NCBI RefSeq assembly: GCF_018616375.1
Contig: NZ_JAEQBB010000001.1
Span: 558,001 to 622,000, forward strand
Source: Exiguobacterium sp. J17977
GTDB lineage: Bacteria; Bacillota; Bacilli; Exiguobacteriales; Exiguobacteriaceae
Direction: 5' to 3'
DNA length: 64,000 nucleotides
Below the pieces are notes generated by a model. That model did no database searches, was not told where the DNA came from, and saw only the letters and a program-made list of their open reading frames with translations. Positions 7,574 to 15,912 of the stretch are shown here, piece after piece. A program made the position numbers and the translations under genes. Every line of letters begins with the position of its first letter. The stretch's first letter is position 1.

Positions 7574-8182
7574 ATGTCAAAAAAATCTACGGAATTAATT
7601 ATAAATGGAGTCAAGAAGTATGGTCCGGCAGTAGGAAAGTTTGCACTTGAACATAAAAAAGAAATTGTTGGAGCAATTGGTGCATTTGGTGTAACGGAAC
7701 GACTCAAAAATCGCTCGAATAAAGAATCGAACCCTAAAAAACCAAAAGACAAAATTATGCATCCTCGAAAGAAGAGATACCAATATTATTTAGCAGAGGT
7801 TGTTCCCTCGTTAAACACTCAAAATCGAGATGAACTGTTCCAGTATAAGCTGGAAGTGGAGCAATGCATTCAACAAATCAAATTCGAACAGGCGCAGGAC
7901 AGCGTCATCAAAAAACAGCTTCATGAGAGTCGGATAAAAGAGTGGGATGCAATCCTTTCTCAAATCGTGAGCCAGATGACCGTAAAAGATTATATGGAAT
8001 ATCTAAAGCTCTTTAACAATCCTGAATATCAAAGTGAGTACTTTAAAGACTTTGAAGGCGATGTTGAGAAATTTAAAAAGCTAAATACTGTTGAACAGTA
8101 TGATAAGTTAGTTCGTTATATTCATGAAAAAACAAATATCGATATAGAACAAATCAAAAAAGAGTTTTCGGCTCCTGTTTGA
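7574..8182 (+). CDS. Hypothetical protein with N-terminal hydrophobic/amphipathic segment
   Basis: The gene encodes 202 residues from ATG 7574, chosen because AGGAGG lies at the right distance (7561-7566). An upstream ATG at 7544 has no such site. The N-terminus MSKKSTELIINGVKKYG leads into a short hydrophobic stretch (EIVGAIGAFGV). It is followed by a basic linker rich in Lys and Arg and then a long, charged, helical region with coiled-coil character. I do not recognise the family. Confidence 0.6.
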   Translation: MSKKSTELIINGVKKYGPAVGKFALEHKKEIVGAIGAFGVTERLKNRSNKESNPKKPKDKIMHPRKKRYQYYLAEVVPSLNTQNRDELFQYKLEVEQCIQQIKFEQAQDSVIKKQLHESRIKEWDAILSQIVSQMTVKDYMEYLKLFNNPEYQSEYFKDFEGDVEKFKKLNTVEQYDKLVRYIHEKTNIDIEQIKKEFSAPV

Positions 8183-8214
8183 TTCACCTTTATCCGTTTT
8201 TGTTCCTCATTCGT

Positions 8215-8220
8215 TATAAT
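8215..8220 (+). promoter_or_regulatory. -10 element close to the HNH gene start
   Basis: A perfect TATAAT is located so that transcription would begin near 8227. This makes the GTG at 8228 an unlikely start codon and supports TTG 8255. No clear -35 is seen. Confidence 0.35.
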
Positions 8221-8254
8221 CGATGATGTGACGAATGAGTGGGGGGTGAGGTCA

Positions 8255-9214
8255 TTGGGGTGGGATTTGAGTGTTGCTGAGGCAAAAGACGTCTACTTAA
8301 CAGAAACTGACTTATGGCGCTATACACAACAATTTTTAATGAACGCGACACATACGACGACGTACAAGCATATGCTCATGAAGGCGTTGCTCGAATGTAC
8401 GACCGAACTGAGTGATTCTGGTATATTGACGTTCCAGCAAATTGCGAGACATGTGACGAAGATGTATTGGAATTTGATTGTGACGCACGGCTTACGACAA
8501 GTGAATCAACTCGGAAAATTGAGTTCGGTCGAGAAAATGATGCTTACATTCCAAGCGACACATGAGATTCCGTCCACATGGAACTTTGACCGTCTGCCTG
8601 TTTCTCAGCAACAACAATTGATTCGGAACGTGAATCAGTTCTATAAGAAGTATGTGTACGGCTCGTTCTATGCTTCGTTCGAGGGGACCGTCTATTCATT
8701 CAACCGGAAAGAAGAGTGGGTCAAACTCGTGCCTGGTTATATCGTCTTTTTTGAGAAGTACAAGCGGGTACTGATGAACGTCACGAACTACCAACTCGCT
8801 GTCTTTTTAGAGAAATACAATACACGTGATGCGATGGAGCAAATTTTGAGCAAACTCGAGTTTGTCTCGTCCCGGCAATCGCTCGATGAGTTCAAGCAGA
8901 TTTTACTGAGTCACGGTCATTCCGTCTGTTTTTATTGCATAAAACCGTTGAGACAGACTCACGTCGATCACTTCATTCCGTGGTCGTATATGCAGAACGA
9001 TGTATTATGGAACTTTGTATTGGCATGCCCGAGTTGCAACACCAGCAAGAATAATCGGATGGCGAAGGTGGATTATCTTTATGCACTCGTGGAAAGAAAT
9101 GATGAATTGCGAGTGGCAGAGCAGATGGGGACATACAAAGAGACGAAATTGATTCACCTGTACGAGTATGCGGTACAGAACGGGTTTGAAGCCAATTGGG
9201 CACCGAAGGGATAG
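8255..9214 (+). CDS. HNH endonuclease domain protein
   Basis: The C-terminal third is a clear HNH nuclease: CFYC, HVDHFIPWS with the catalytic His, NFVLACPSCN and the second Cys pair, then SKNNRMA. The N-terminal two thirds are alpha-helical and begin MGWDLSVAEAKDVYL. Members with this layout are often found among restriction or defence genes, but no methyltransferase or partner is adjacent. The start is set at TTG 8255 because GGGGGGTGAGG precedes it, giving 319 residues. GTG 8228 in the same frame is the alternative. It lies 1.2 kb outside the island end. Function in DNA restriction is inference. Confidence 0.75.
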   Translation: MGWDLSVAEAKDVYLTETDLWRYTQQFLMNATHTTTYKHMLMKALLECTTELSDSGILTFQQIARHVTKMYWNLIVTHGLRQVNQLGKLSSVEKMMLTFQATHEIPSTWNFDRLPVSQQQQLIRNVNQFYKKYVYGSFYASFEGTVYSFNRKEEWVKLVPGYIVFFEKYKRVLMNVTNYQLAVFLEKYNTRDAMEQILSKLEFVSSRQSLDEFKQILLSHGHSVCFYCIKPLRQTHVDHFIPWSYMQNDVLWNFVLACPSCNTSKNNRMAKVDYLYALVERNDELRVAEQMGTYKETKLIHLYEYAVQNGFEANWAPKG

Positions 9215-9391
9215 ATTTGTGGGATAGGTGATGTTCAAAAATTCGGGAGCTTAGAAAACTAGAAACTCATTACCCTTAAAACTATACCTTTGAATAAAAT
9301 AAACCCTTCCATAAATTGTCTGATACACTGATAGAAAGAAGCTGAGATACTTTTTTTGGTGGTACATAGACGGTTTAGAGGAGGTATTGGT

Positions 9392-10039
9392 GTGAAGCGC
9401 TTTTGGAAATGGGCATTAATTGTGATCGGAGTGCTTGTCGTCGGGATAGGAGGACTTGTTTTTGCGTTCAATCAGTCGATGCAGTCCGATCCGGATGAAG
9501 AAGCTAAAGCAATCAAACTCGCTGAACCGTACGTAGCGGAGCGTTTTAAAAATGCCGAATTGATGACAGAGGTCACGTTCGACAACATGGGCAATTTCCC
9601 ATTCGAATATGCAGCGACTGCAGTTGATTCCGTGACAGGGACCGAGTTCTTTGTCTACGCGGACGAGACGACAGGGGAGGTCGTCGACACGTTCCTGGCA
9701 TCGAAATGGGAAGATGACGTGACGGATGTCATCGAGGATTCGGTCATGACGGCGTTTGGTCGCGACGTCACGTTCGATGTTTTTTACGATGAAGTAGCCG
9801 TGCGAGAACTCGATGTTTCGGCGGCGAACCCGCTCGCCTATAAAACAGCCGACGTCGTACCGACAATCTTAGTGACGATTCATCGGGAGCCAGTGTCAGG
9901 GGATGAGGCACTCGTCCGTACTTGGATGACGGCGCTACAAGAGAGTGACATGTTACGCCATGCGGAAGTTCATGTCGACTATGTCGCTAAAAACGGGGAG
10001 ATTCTTAATGATAGGACCCCGTTAATTCTATCGTTCTAA
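9392..10039 (+). CDS. Membrane-anchored extracytoplasmic protein of unknown function
   Basis: The 215-residue protein starts at GTG 9392, seven bases after GAGGAGG. Residues 5-25 form one hydrophobic segment (ALIVIGVLVVGIGGLVFAF) preceded by basic residues, so it is an N-terminal anchor with the rest outside the membrane. The outer part is acidic and beta-rich (FEYAATAVDSVTGTEFFVY, DETTGEVVDTF), loosely like PepSY-type folds. There are no Cys residues. It is monocistronic, ending at a strong terminator. The function is unknown. Confidence 0.65.
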   Translation: MKRFWKWALIVIGVLVVGIGGLVFAFNQSMQSDPDEEAKAIKLAEPYVAERFKNAELMTEVTFDNMGNFPFEYAATAVDSVTGTEFFVYADETTGEVVDTFLASKWEDDVTDVIEDSVMTAFGRDVTFDVFYDEVAVRELDVSAANPLAYKTADVVPTILVTIHREPVSGDEALVRTWMTALQESDMLRHAEVHVDYVAKNGEILNDRTPLILSF

Positions 10040-10041
10040 TG

Positions 10042-10074
10042 AAAAACACTTTCTGCGCGCAGAAAGTGTTTTTG
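10042..10074. terminator. Bidirectional terminator
   Basis: AAACACTTTCTGC pairs with GCAGAAAGTGTTT around a GC loop, with A- and T-runs on the two sides. It serves the convergent genes at 9392 and 10278. Confidence 0.85.
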
Positions 10075-10086
10075 TTTGGTTCATCG

Positions 10087-10278
10087 TCACCACAAGTTAA
10101 ACAAATCCGCCACAATCGCATCACTGCCATCTTGGAACATGAACAAGCCGAGGGCGATTAACAGACCTCCGATGATGAGTGTGCCGAACCGCATCAGTCC
10201 GTTCGTGTTCTTTTTGAATAGACCGCGAATCACGAGCCCTCCACCGATCAATAGCATCAAGAAATACCAAAACCCCAT
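10087..10278 (-). CDS. Small two-helix membrane protein
   Basis: The gene encodes 63 residues from ATG 10278 (MGFWYFLMLLIGG), placed six bases after GGAGGAGGA. An ATG two codons earlier touches that site and is less likely. Two hydrophobic helices flank a short basic loop (RGLFKKNTNGLMRFG), giving an apparent hairpin topology. The C-terminus is acidic. The family is not recognised. Confidence 0.6.
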   Translation of the reverse strand: MGFWYFLMLLIGGGLVIRGLFKKNTNGLMRFGTLIIGGLLIALGLFMFQDGSDAIVADLFNLW

Positions 10279-10417
10279 AGCCATTCCTCCTCCGCCTGTA
10301 GTTGAATCTAGTTTACATAAATTTTCCAATACATACTGTAGGGCGTGAGACTGATTTAATCTAAGCCCAAGACGGGTACAGTACCTTTATGTGTAAATAA
10401 AGGGGAGAGTGACCACT

Positions 10418-11830
10418 ATGCGGAAAACGATCGTCATCGCGGGCGCGAGCGGCTATATCGGCTCGAACGTGATGGACCATTTAAAAGAAGAATATGACAT
10501 CATCGCCTTATCCCGCTCGACGAAGAACAAGGAAGACGAAGAACACATCACGTGGCGGTCGTGTGACTTGTTCTCGTATGAACAGACACGCGAGGCGTGC
10601 GAGGGGGCGGACTACGCCATGTTCCTCGTCCACTCGATGATTCCGGACGGCGGATTGACGCAGGCAACGTTCGAAGACATGGACGCGCTCATCGCCGACA
10701 ACTTCGCCCGGGCGACGAAAGCGAACGACATTGAACAGATCGTCTACTTGAGCGGCATCATACCGAAAGAGTCGAAGACGTTGTCCCGTCACTTGAAGAG
10801 CCGGCTTGAGGTCGAACGGATTCTCGGTGGCCAAGGGGTGCCGGTGACGACAATTCGAGCTGGACTCATCATCGGTCCGGAAGGCTCGTCGTTTCCGATT
10901 CTCGCGAAACTCGTCAAACGGTTGCCGGTCATGATTCTTCCGAACTGGACGAAGACGGAGACGCATCCGATCGACTTGCGTGAAGCCGTCCAAGCGCTCA
11001 TCTCGGTCGTCGGGGCCGAGGCGCTGTACGACCATCATATCGATATCGGTGGACCCGAAGTAATGACGTATCGCAAGATGATTGAAGATACGGCTGACGT
11101 CATGGGTAAACGCCGCGTCATGATCGACTTCCCGTTCCCGACAATCAAGCTGTCCCGCCTTTGGGTCATGGCCGTGACGGGCGAGCCGAAAGACACCGTC
11201 TATCCGCTCGTCGAGAGCATGGGCCACGCCATGGTCGCGAAAGACACGACCGGCGTCAAACAAGGGGAAATCCCGTTCAAGGAAGCGGTCGAGCACGCGC
11301 TCGAGGAAGAAGAGAAACAGAAGTCAGGTAGCGGCAAGAAGAAAAATGCACCGCAACAGTATACCGTCCGCTCGATTCAACGGTTCGGTCTGCCCGAGAA
11401 CAAATCGGCGCTTTGGATGGCCGACACGTACTTCGAGTGGCTCGGCCGGCTCGCGTATCCGCTTATCCAGACGACGAAAGAAGACGATGACTGGGAGATT
11501 GCGCTCCTGCGACCATCACTCGTCGCGCTCCATCTGTCGCTCGAGGACGAGGCGACGGATGATATGGCATCGTATGAAATCGATGGTGGTCTGTTCACGA
11601 AGCTGAGTGAGGACGACAAGACGGGACGGCTCGAGTTCAGACGGCTGCCGGAGTCGGAAGAAGGGCTTGTCGCCATCCATGAGTTTGTGCCGGCGCTGCC
11701 GTGGTGGTTCTACACGAAGACGCAGGCGAAAGCCCACCTTGTCGTCATGTGGCTGTTCGGCCGTCACGTCCGTCTGCTTGGTGAAGATGCGGATGAGGGC
11801 GATCAAGTCGTCGAGGCACCGACGAATTAA
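10418..11830 (+). CDS. NAD(P)-binding epimerase-like protein with C-terminal DUF2867-like domain
   Basis: The protein has 470 residues. The N-terminus carries the Rossmann glycine motif IAGASGYIGSNV. It is followed by LSRS and SGIIPKES elements typical of extended short-chain dehydrogenases of the NmrA/YbbE-like type. The C-terminal 150 residues end in WWFYTKTQAKAHLVVMW and resemble the DUF2867 domain. A charged linker rich in Glu and Lys joins the two. ATG 10418 is favoured over GTG 10409 because AAAGGGGAGAG abuts the latter. The substrate is unknown. It is monocistronic with its own terminator. Confidence 0.75.
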   Translation: MRKTIVIAGASGYIGSNVMDHLKEEYDIIALSRSTKNKEDEEHITWRSCDLFSYEQTREACEGADYAMFLVHSMIPDGGLTQATFEDMDALIADNFARATKANDIEQIVYLSGIIPKESKTLSRHLKSRLEVERILGGQGVPVTTIRAGLIIGPEGSSFPILAKLVKRLPVMILPNWTKTETHPIDLREAVQALISVVGAEALYDHHIDIGGPEVMTYRKMIEDTADVMGKRRVMIDFPFPTIKLSRLWVMAVTGEPKDTVYPLVESMGHAMVAKDTTGVKQGEIPFKEAVEHALEEEEKQKSGSGKKKNAPQQYTVRSIQRFGLPENKSALWMADTYFEWLGRLAYPLIQTTKEDDDWEIALLRPSLVALHLSLEDEATDDMASYEIDGGLFTKLSEDDKTGRLEFRRLPESEEGLVAIHEFVPALPWWFYTKTQAKAHLVVMWLFGRHVRLLGEDADEGDQVVEAPTN

Positions 11831-11833
11831 CGA

Positions 11834-11866
11834 AGACGCATCCATCGCATGATGGATGCGTCTTTA
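11834..11866 (+). terminator. Terminator after the epimerase-like gene
   Basis: AAGACGCATCCATC pairs with GATGGATGCGTCTT, followed by a T-rich tail. Confidence 0.85.
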
Positions 11867-11909
11867 TTAGTTTTGAATTGAACCTTACTAAAATTAATCT
11901 AGAATGAAA

Positions 11910-12302
11910 TTAATTCTTATAATATTTAATTGCGATTTCTGTTTTACCCACGTACATATAATCTACGATTTCTATGTCTTTATTATTAATCATTAATTCA
12001 ACCTCTTTTGGGAATGAATTTTCTTTTACTCGTTTGATTCGAAGGTTCATAGGCTTATATATCTTCGATTTGATAATACGATCTAAATCATTATTTATTT
12101 TTATGATGATTGGTGTGAGAATGGCGAAGAGTGCAATACCGAGAGCCAATGAATCTTTTAACTCTATGGAAAATTGGTTATAAAAAATAAATCCGAGATA
12201 ATATGGCATACCGAAAATGTAGGTCAGAGACGCACAAAATAACACTGTTCTTAGTACTGACCAACGCAATGTTTTTTCCATTCGATTCCTCGATAGTTTC
12301 AT
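11910..12302 (-). CDS. Hypothetical membrane protein
   Basis: The gene encodes 130 residues from ATG 12302, with GGAGGAATAAAT upstream. Two hydrophobic helices (about residues 15-40 and 50-70) are followed by a basic cytoplasmic tail (RIIKSKIYKPMNLRIKRVK) ending in a small beta-rich domain. Base composition is clearly more AT-rich than the neighbouring genes, which suggests recent acquisition or lower constraint. No family is recognised. Confidence 0.6.
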   Translation of the reverse strand: MKLSRNRMEKTLRWSVLRTVLFCASLTYIFGMPYYLGFIFYNQFSIELKDSLALGIALFAILTPIIIKINNDLDRIIKSKIYKPMNLRIKRVKENSFPKEVELMINNKDIEIVDYMYVGKTEIAIKYYKN

Positions 12303-12500
12303 AATTATTTATTCCTCCATGAAAACATTTTTAAAGTATTATTACGATTGATAGATATAGTTGGTTTCACTACTTGTCTAGTTACTAATATTCTTCTGTT
12401 TTGTCGATTGTGTTAACGTTTCGCCGGAGTCGTTTACAAAGGGCAGGGACAGGCGTACACTGAACTCGTTTTCGACATCATGGAAAGAAGGAATACAAGA

Positions 12501-14057
12501 ATGGACAACTTCATGACACCACGCCAAAGATGGCAGAAAGACATCTCGGCCGGAATCACTGTCGGGGTCGTCGCCGTGCCGCTCGCGATGGCGTTCGCGA
12601 TTGCCTCGGGCGTCGGACCGGTGTACGGCCTGTACACGGCCATCATCGCCGGTATCCTCGTCAGCCTGTTCGGGGGCTCGACGTTTCAAATCGCCGGACC
12701 GACCGGCGCCTTCATCCCGATCGTCTCGGGCGTCATGCTCGCACACGGCTATGAAGGGTTGCTCGTGACGACGTTCCTTGCCGGCCTGCTCTTATTCCTC
12801 ATGAGCGTGCTCCGCGTCGGACGACTGATCCGCTTCATGCCGCGCGCCGTCACAATCGGGTTCACGGCTGGGATTGCCGTCGTCATCTTCGTCGATCAGC
12901 TCGATGAACTGTTCGGCATCACGTTCGAGAAGGCGCCGCACTTCCACGAGAACTTCCTTCAGCTCGTGACGTCATTGCCGGAGGCGAGTCTTTGGCCCGT
13001 CTTCATTGCGGCCATCGGTTTCTTGACGCTCTGGCTCGTGCCGAAGCTGCCCGTCAAGTTGCCGCTCCTCTTGATGGCGATGCTCGTGCCGACGTTCGTC
13101 AGTCTCGTCATCCCAGGGGAAGTCGCGACGATCGGTAGTGCCTATGGCGGCATCCCGAGCGGACTGCCGGAGTTCAACTGGCTCGCGATTGACCTCGATA
13201 TGATTGCGACGCTCATGCCGTCGGCGTTCGCCATCGCCTTCCTCGGGGCGCTCGAGTCGCTATTGTCGGGTGCGGTCGCAGACGGCATGGCCGGCACGAA
13301 GATGAACCCGGACAAGGAACTGTTCGGGCAAGGGCTCGCCAACGTCGTCGTCCCGTTCTTCGGTGGGATTCCAGCGACCGGCGCCATCGCCCGGACGGCG
13401 ACGAATATTCAAGCGGGAGCGGTCAGCCGCCGTTCCGGTGTTATCCACGGATTGACGGTGCTCCTCGCCGTGCTCGTGTTGGCACCGCTCGCGAGCTACG
13501 TCCCGCTGGCCGCGCTCGCCCCAATCTTGATGCGCGTCGCTTGGAACATGTCGGAGCGGCACCACGTCTTCGAGATGCTCAAGCATCGGTCGGCCGAGTC
13601 GCTCGTCCTGCTGATCACGCTCGGTCTGACCGTGTTCGTCGACCTTGTCGTCGCCGTCGAGGTCGGGGTCATCTGTGCGCTCGCCTTGTTTGCGAAACGG
13701 ATGGCCGATACGATTGACGTCCGCGAACAGACGGAACGGTACGTGACGCGCGACGGACAGGTCGTCTTCAGCGTCGAGGGGCCGCTCTTCTTCGGGGCGA
13801 TCGAGATGTTCGAGCACGTCCTGCATCATATCCATGACGAGCCTGACGTGTTCATCTTCAACTTCCACCGCTGTCCGGTCATCGATGTGACGGCCGTCGA
13901 AGAGATTCGCCGCGTCGTCCGCGAGTTGAAAGCGGCCGACCGTCGTGTCGTCTTCGCCCACTTGTCGGCACCGGTGCGCCAGACGCTCACGCATTACGGC
14001 GTGCTCGACCACGTCGATACGTTCGAGACGACGCAGGAAGCGATTGACGCGTCTTAA
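12501..14057 (+). CDS. SulP family anion (sulfate/bicarbonate) transporter with STAS domain
   Basis: The protein has 518 residues. The hydrophobic body begins with [19 protein letters not shown] and has the SulP signatures [10 protein letters not shown] and [14 protein letters not shown], with 10-14 expected membrane segments. The C-terminal 100 residues form a STAS domain ([19 protein letters not shown]). ATG 12501 follows AAGAAGGA at good spacing and is preferred to ATG 12480. The substrate cannot be decided from sequence. Sulfate or bicarbonate are usual for the family. The convergent YolD-like gene overlaps its 3' end by four bases, with no terminator visible between. Confidence 0.9.
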   Translation: MDNFMTPRQRWQKDISAGITVGVVAVPLAMAFAIASGVGPVYGLYTAIIAGILVSLFGGSTFQIAGPTGAFIPIVSGVMLAHGYEGLLVTTFLAGLLLFLMSVLRVGRLIRFMPRAVTIGFTAGIAVVIFVDQLDELFGITFEKAPHFHENFLQLVTSLPEASLWPVFIAAIGFLTLWLVPKLPVKLPLLLMAMLVPTFVSLVIPGEVATIGSAYGGIPSGLPEFNWLAIDLDMIATLMPSAFAIAFLGALESLLSGAVADGMAGTKMNPDKELFGQGLANVVVPFFGGIPATGAIARTATNIQAGAVSRRSGVIHGLTVLLAVLVLAPLASYVPLAALAPILMRVAWNMSERHHVFEMLKHRSAESLVLLITLGLTVFVDLVVAVEVGVICALALFAKRMADTIDVREQTERYVTRDGQVVFSVEGPLFFGAIEMFEHVLHHIHDEPDVFIFNFHRCPVIDVTAVEEIRRVVRELKAADRRVVFAHLSAPVRQTLTHYGVLDHVDTFETTQEAIDAS

Positions 14058-14383
14058 CGGACGGACAGAATCTGACCGAACGGGATGCGGCGCACGTCCG
14101 TGTCGAACAGCTCGACTTCGCGCTCGGCGTAATAGATGGCGTGGACGTAACCGTGCACCGTATGGGTCATGCCGTTGTCAAACAGCGTCAGCTCGACGGC
14201 GTCACCTTCACGGATGGCGCGTTCGAGTTCGGTCTGCCACAAGTAGAGGAGCTGCTCATCCAAATCGGGCAGCTCGATCTTTTGGACGTGGGCGTAATAT
14301 TTCTTTAGGAGCGCCACGTGCTCGGGCATGAGGAACGGAATCCATTTCAATTCACCGCGGTCTTTGTAGCGGGTCTGGCTCAT
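14054..14383 (-). CDS. YolD-like protein
   Basis: The 109-residue protein has the YolD-family layout: [18 protein letters not shown] near the N-terminus and a C-terminal [17 protein letters not shown]. YolD-like proteins are encoded next to Y-family polymerases in Bacillus and phages. Here its ATG overlaps the stop of the polymerase gene (14380-14383), so the two are translationally coupled and under the same LexA-type operator. A role in regulating or assisting the polymerase is inferred. Confidence 0.85.
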   Translation of the reverse strand: MSQTRYKDRGELKWIPFLMPEHVALLKKYYAHVQKIELPDLDEQLLYLWQTELERAIREGDAVELTLFDNGMTHTVHGYVHAIYYAEREVELFDTDVRRIPFGQILSVR

Positions 14384-15675
14384 GACGATTCACCTCCTTG
14401 TTTATGTCCACCGATGAGGCGTTGCCGCGTCCGGAGCGGACTGTCTTTCAATAAACTCGATGCCGGGCGGATCGTGCCGCGTCCGAAGCGGACGTTCAAG
14501 CTATCGACGAGGTCGAGGAAGTCGAACCGGCGCGCCCGGGCCCACTCGTCCTCGAAGAAGGAGAGCTGAACGTGGTCACTCCGGGGTTCGAGCTTGCCGA
14601 GGGCGACCGAGACGTAACGGACCGCCTCCGTCTCGTCCCAGGCGTCGAGGAAAAGCGTCAACAACACCGGCAAGAACTCGCGCTCGTCCGCTGTGAAGCG
14701 GGCGAGCTTTTTTTGTTTGCTGAACCCGCGCCGCTCGCTCGTCCGGGTGTAGCGGACGCCGAGATGGACGCTGCCGCCGACGAGACCGGCCTGTCGCGTC
14801 CGCATCCCGACCTCGACGGCGATGGCTTGTAAGACGAGCCGAATGGCCGCATACGTCGCATAGTCTTTCATGAGCGTGATGCCGTGGCCGATCGTCCGGG
14901 GTCGTTGCCGCTTCGCCCCGAACAGGGAACTCGGCGGGAGGATCGTCGGCGACTCGTCGATGCCCCAGGCGTGATGCCACAGCTCGGCACCGATGACGCC
15001 GAACTTCTCATGGAGCGTCTCGAGCGGATAGCGGGCGAGGTCGCCAATCGTGTCGATGCCGAGCCGATGGAGATGGACTTCCATCTTCGCACCGACGCCC
15101 CACATCTTGCCGATTGGGGCCGGGTGAATTAATCGTTCGACATCGTGTAGGAAACAGCTGGCGACGCCTGTCTTCTTCCCATGCAGGTCGAGAACGAGCT
15201 TGGCGAGGACGTTGTTCGGACCGATGCCAATCGTGACCGGGATGCCGGTATAGCGGAAGACGGTCGAGCGGATGAGCCGGGCGACGTGTGCATCGTTCCC
15301 GAACAGCCGCTCCGTGCCGGTCAAATCGACGAGCGTCTCATCGATTGAGTAGACGCGAATCGCCTCCGGAGGCGCGAACTGATGCAAAATATGAACGATT
15401 TGCACGGACACGTTCAAATAATGGCTCATCCGGGCCTCGGCGTAGATGACGTGCCGCCGCTCGTGCCACGGCAAGCGGTCGATGTGGAAGCGCCGGGAGC
15501 CGGTCTTGATGCCGAGCTGCTTCATCGGCGGTGTCGCGGCGAGGACGAGGGCACCGTGGTCTTGCAGGTTCGATAAGACGACGAGCTTCGTCTTGTACGG
15601 GTTCAACTTTCGGGCGGCGCACTCGCAGCTGGCGTAGAACGAGACGCTGTCGATACAAAAAATCCGACGTCGCAT
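14380..15675 (-). CDS. uvrX: Y-family translesion DNA polymerase (UvrX/DinB type)
   Basis: The protein has 431 residues. The active site shows [13 protein letters not shown] (first Asp) and [12 protein letters not shown] (Asp-Glu pair), with [12 protein letters not shown] and helix-hairpin-helix-like TIGDLARYP in order. Near the C-terminus QLSFFED is a good sliding-clamp binding motif. It matches UvrX/YqjW-type polymerases, which copy damaged DNA during the SOS response. ATG 15675 lies eight bases from GGAG. GTG 15681 is too close. A LexA-type box overlaps the start of its leader. Confidence 0.9.
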   Translation of the reverse strand: MRRRIFCIDSVSFYASCECAARKLNPYKTKLVVLSNLQDHGALVLAATPPMKQLGIKTGSRRFHIDRLPWHERRHVIYAEARMSHYLNVSVQIVHILHQFAPPEAIRVYSIDETLVDLTGTERLFGNDAHVARLIRSTVFRYTGIPVTIGIGPNNVLAKLVLDLHGKKTGVASCFLHDVERLIHPAPIGKMWGVGAKMEVHLHRLGIDTIGDLARYPLETLHEKFGVIGAELWHHAWGIDESPTILPPSSLFGAKRQRPRTIGHGITLMKDYATYAAIRLVLQAIAVEVGMRTRQAGLVGGSVHLGVRYTRTSERRGFSKQKKLARFTADEREFLPVLLTLFLDAWDETEAVRYVSVALGKLEPRSDHVQLSFFEDEWARARRFDFLDLVDSLNVRFGRGTIRPASSLLKDSPLRTRQRLIGGHKQGGESS

Positions 15676-15694
15676 AGCCACCTCTCCTTTTTTA

Positions 15695-15745
15695 CGAACA
15701 AACGTTCTGTTTTTTTCATCGTATCACGGTCTCACGCCGTCTCAA
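15695..15745 (-). promoter_or_regulatory. LexA (DinR) box and promoter of the polymerase-yolD operon
   Basis: CGAACAAACGTTCT at 15695-15708 fits the Bacillus LexA/DinR operator (CGAAC-N4-GTTC). On the minus strand TTGAGA (complement of 15740-15745) and TACGAT (complement of 15718-15723) are 16 bp apart and would start transcription just before the box. This is a standard repressed SOS promoter arrangement. Confidence 0.75.
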
Positions 15746-15912
15746 ATAGAAAAATGAAAAGAAATTTGAAAGAAGTCAAAAAAAGGGTGGGATGAATGGT
15801 GAAATTCCAACTTTTTGGGATTTACCGAAATAATAAAGCGAGACGGAAACAAAATCCGGTATAATGAGAGGGTAGCTAGACAAATATGGTTTCGGACGAT
15901 GGAGGCTATCCT

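Noticed and set aside
10508-11296. Long minus-strand frame inside the epimerase-like gene
   Set aside because: It is an antisense shadow of a GC-rich gene with a clear family match. The composition (Arg, Asp, His) is typical of such shadows.
12378-12746. Minus-strand ORF at the start of the SulP gene
   Set aside because: Antisense shadow that overlaps the transporter's N-terminal helices.
13260-14012. Long minus-strand frame inside the SulP gene
   Set aside because: It overlaps a well-supported transporter and has no family features or ribosome site.
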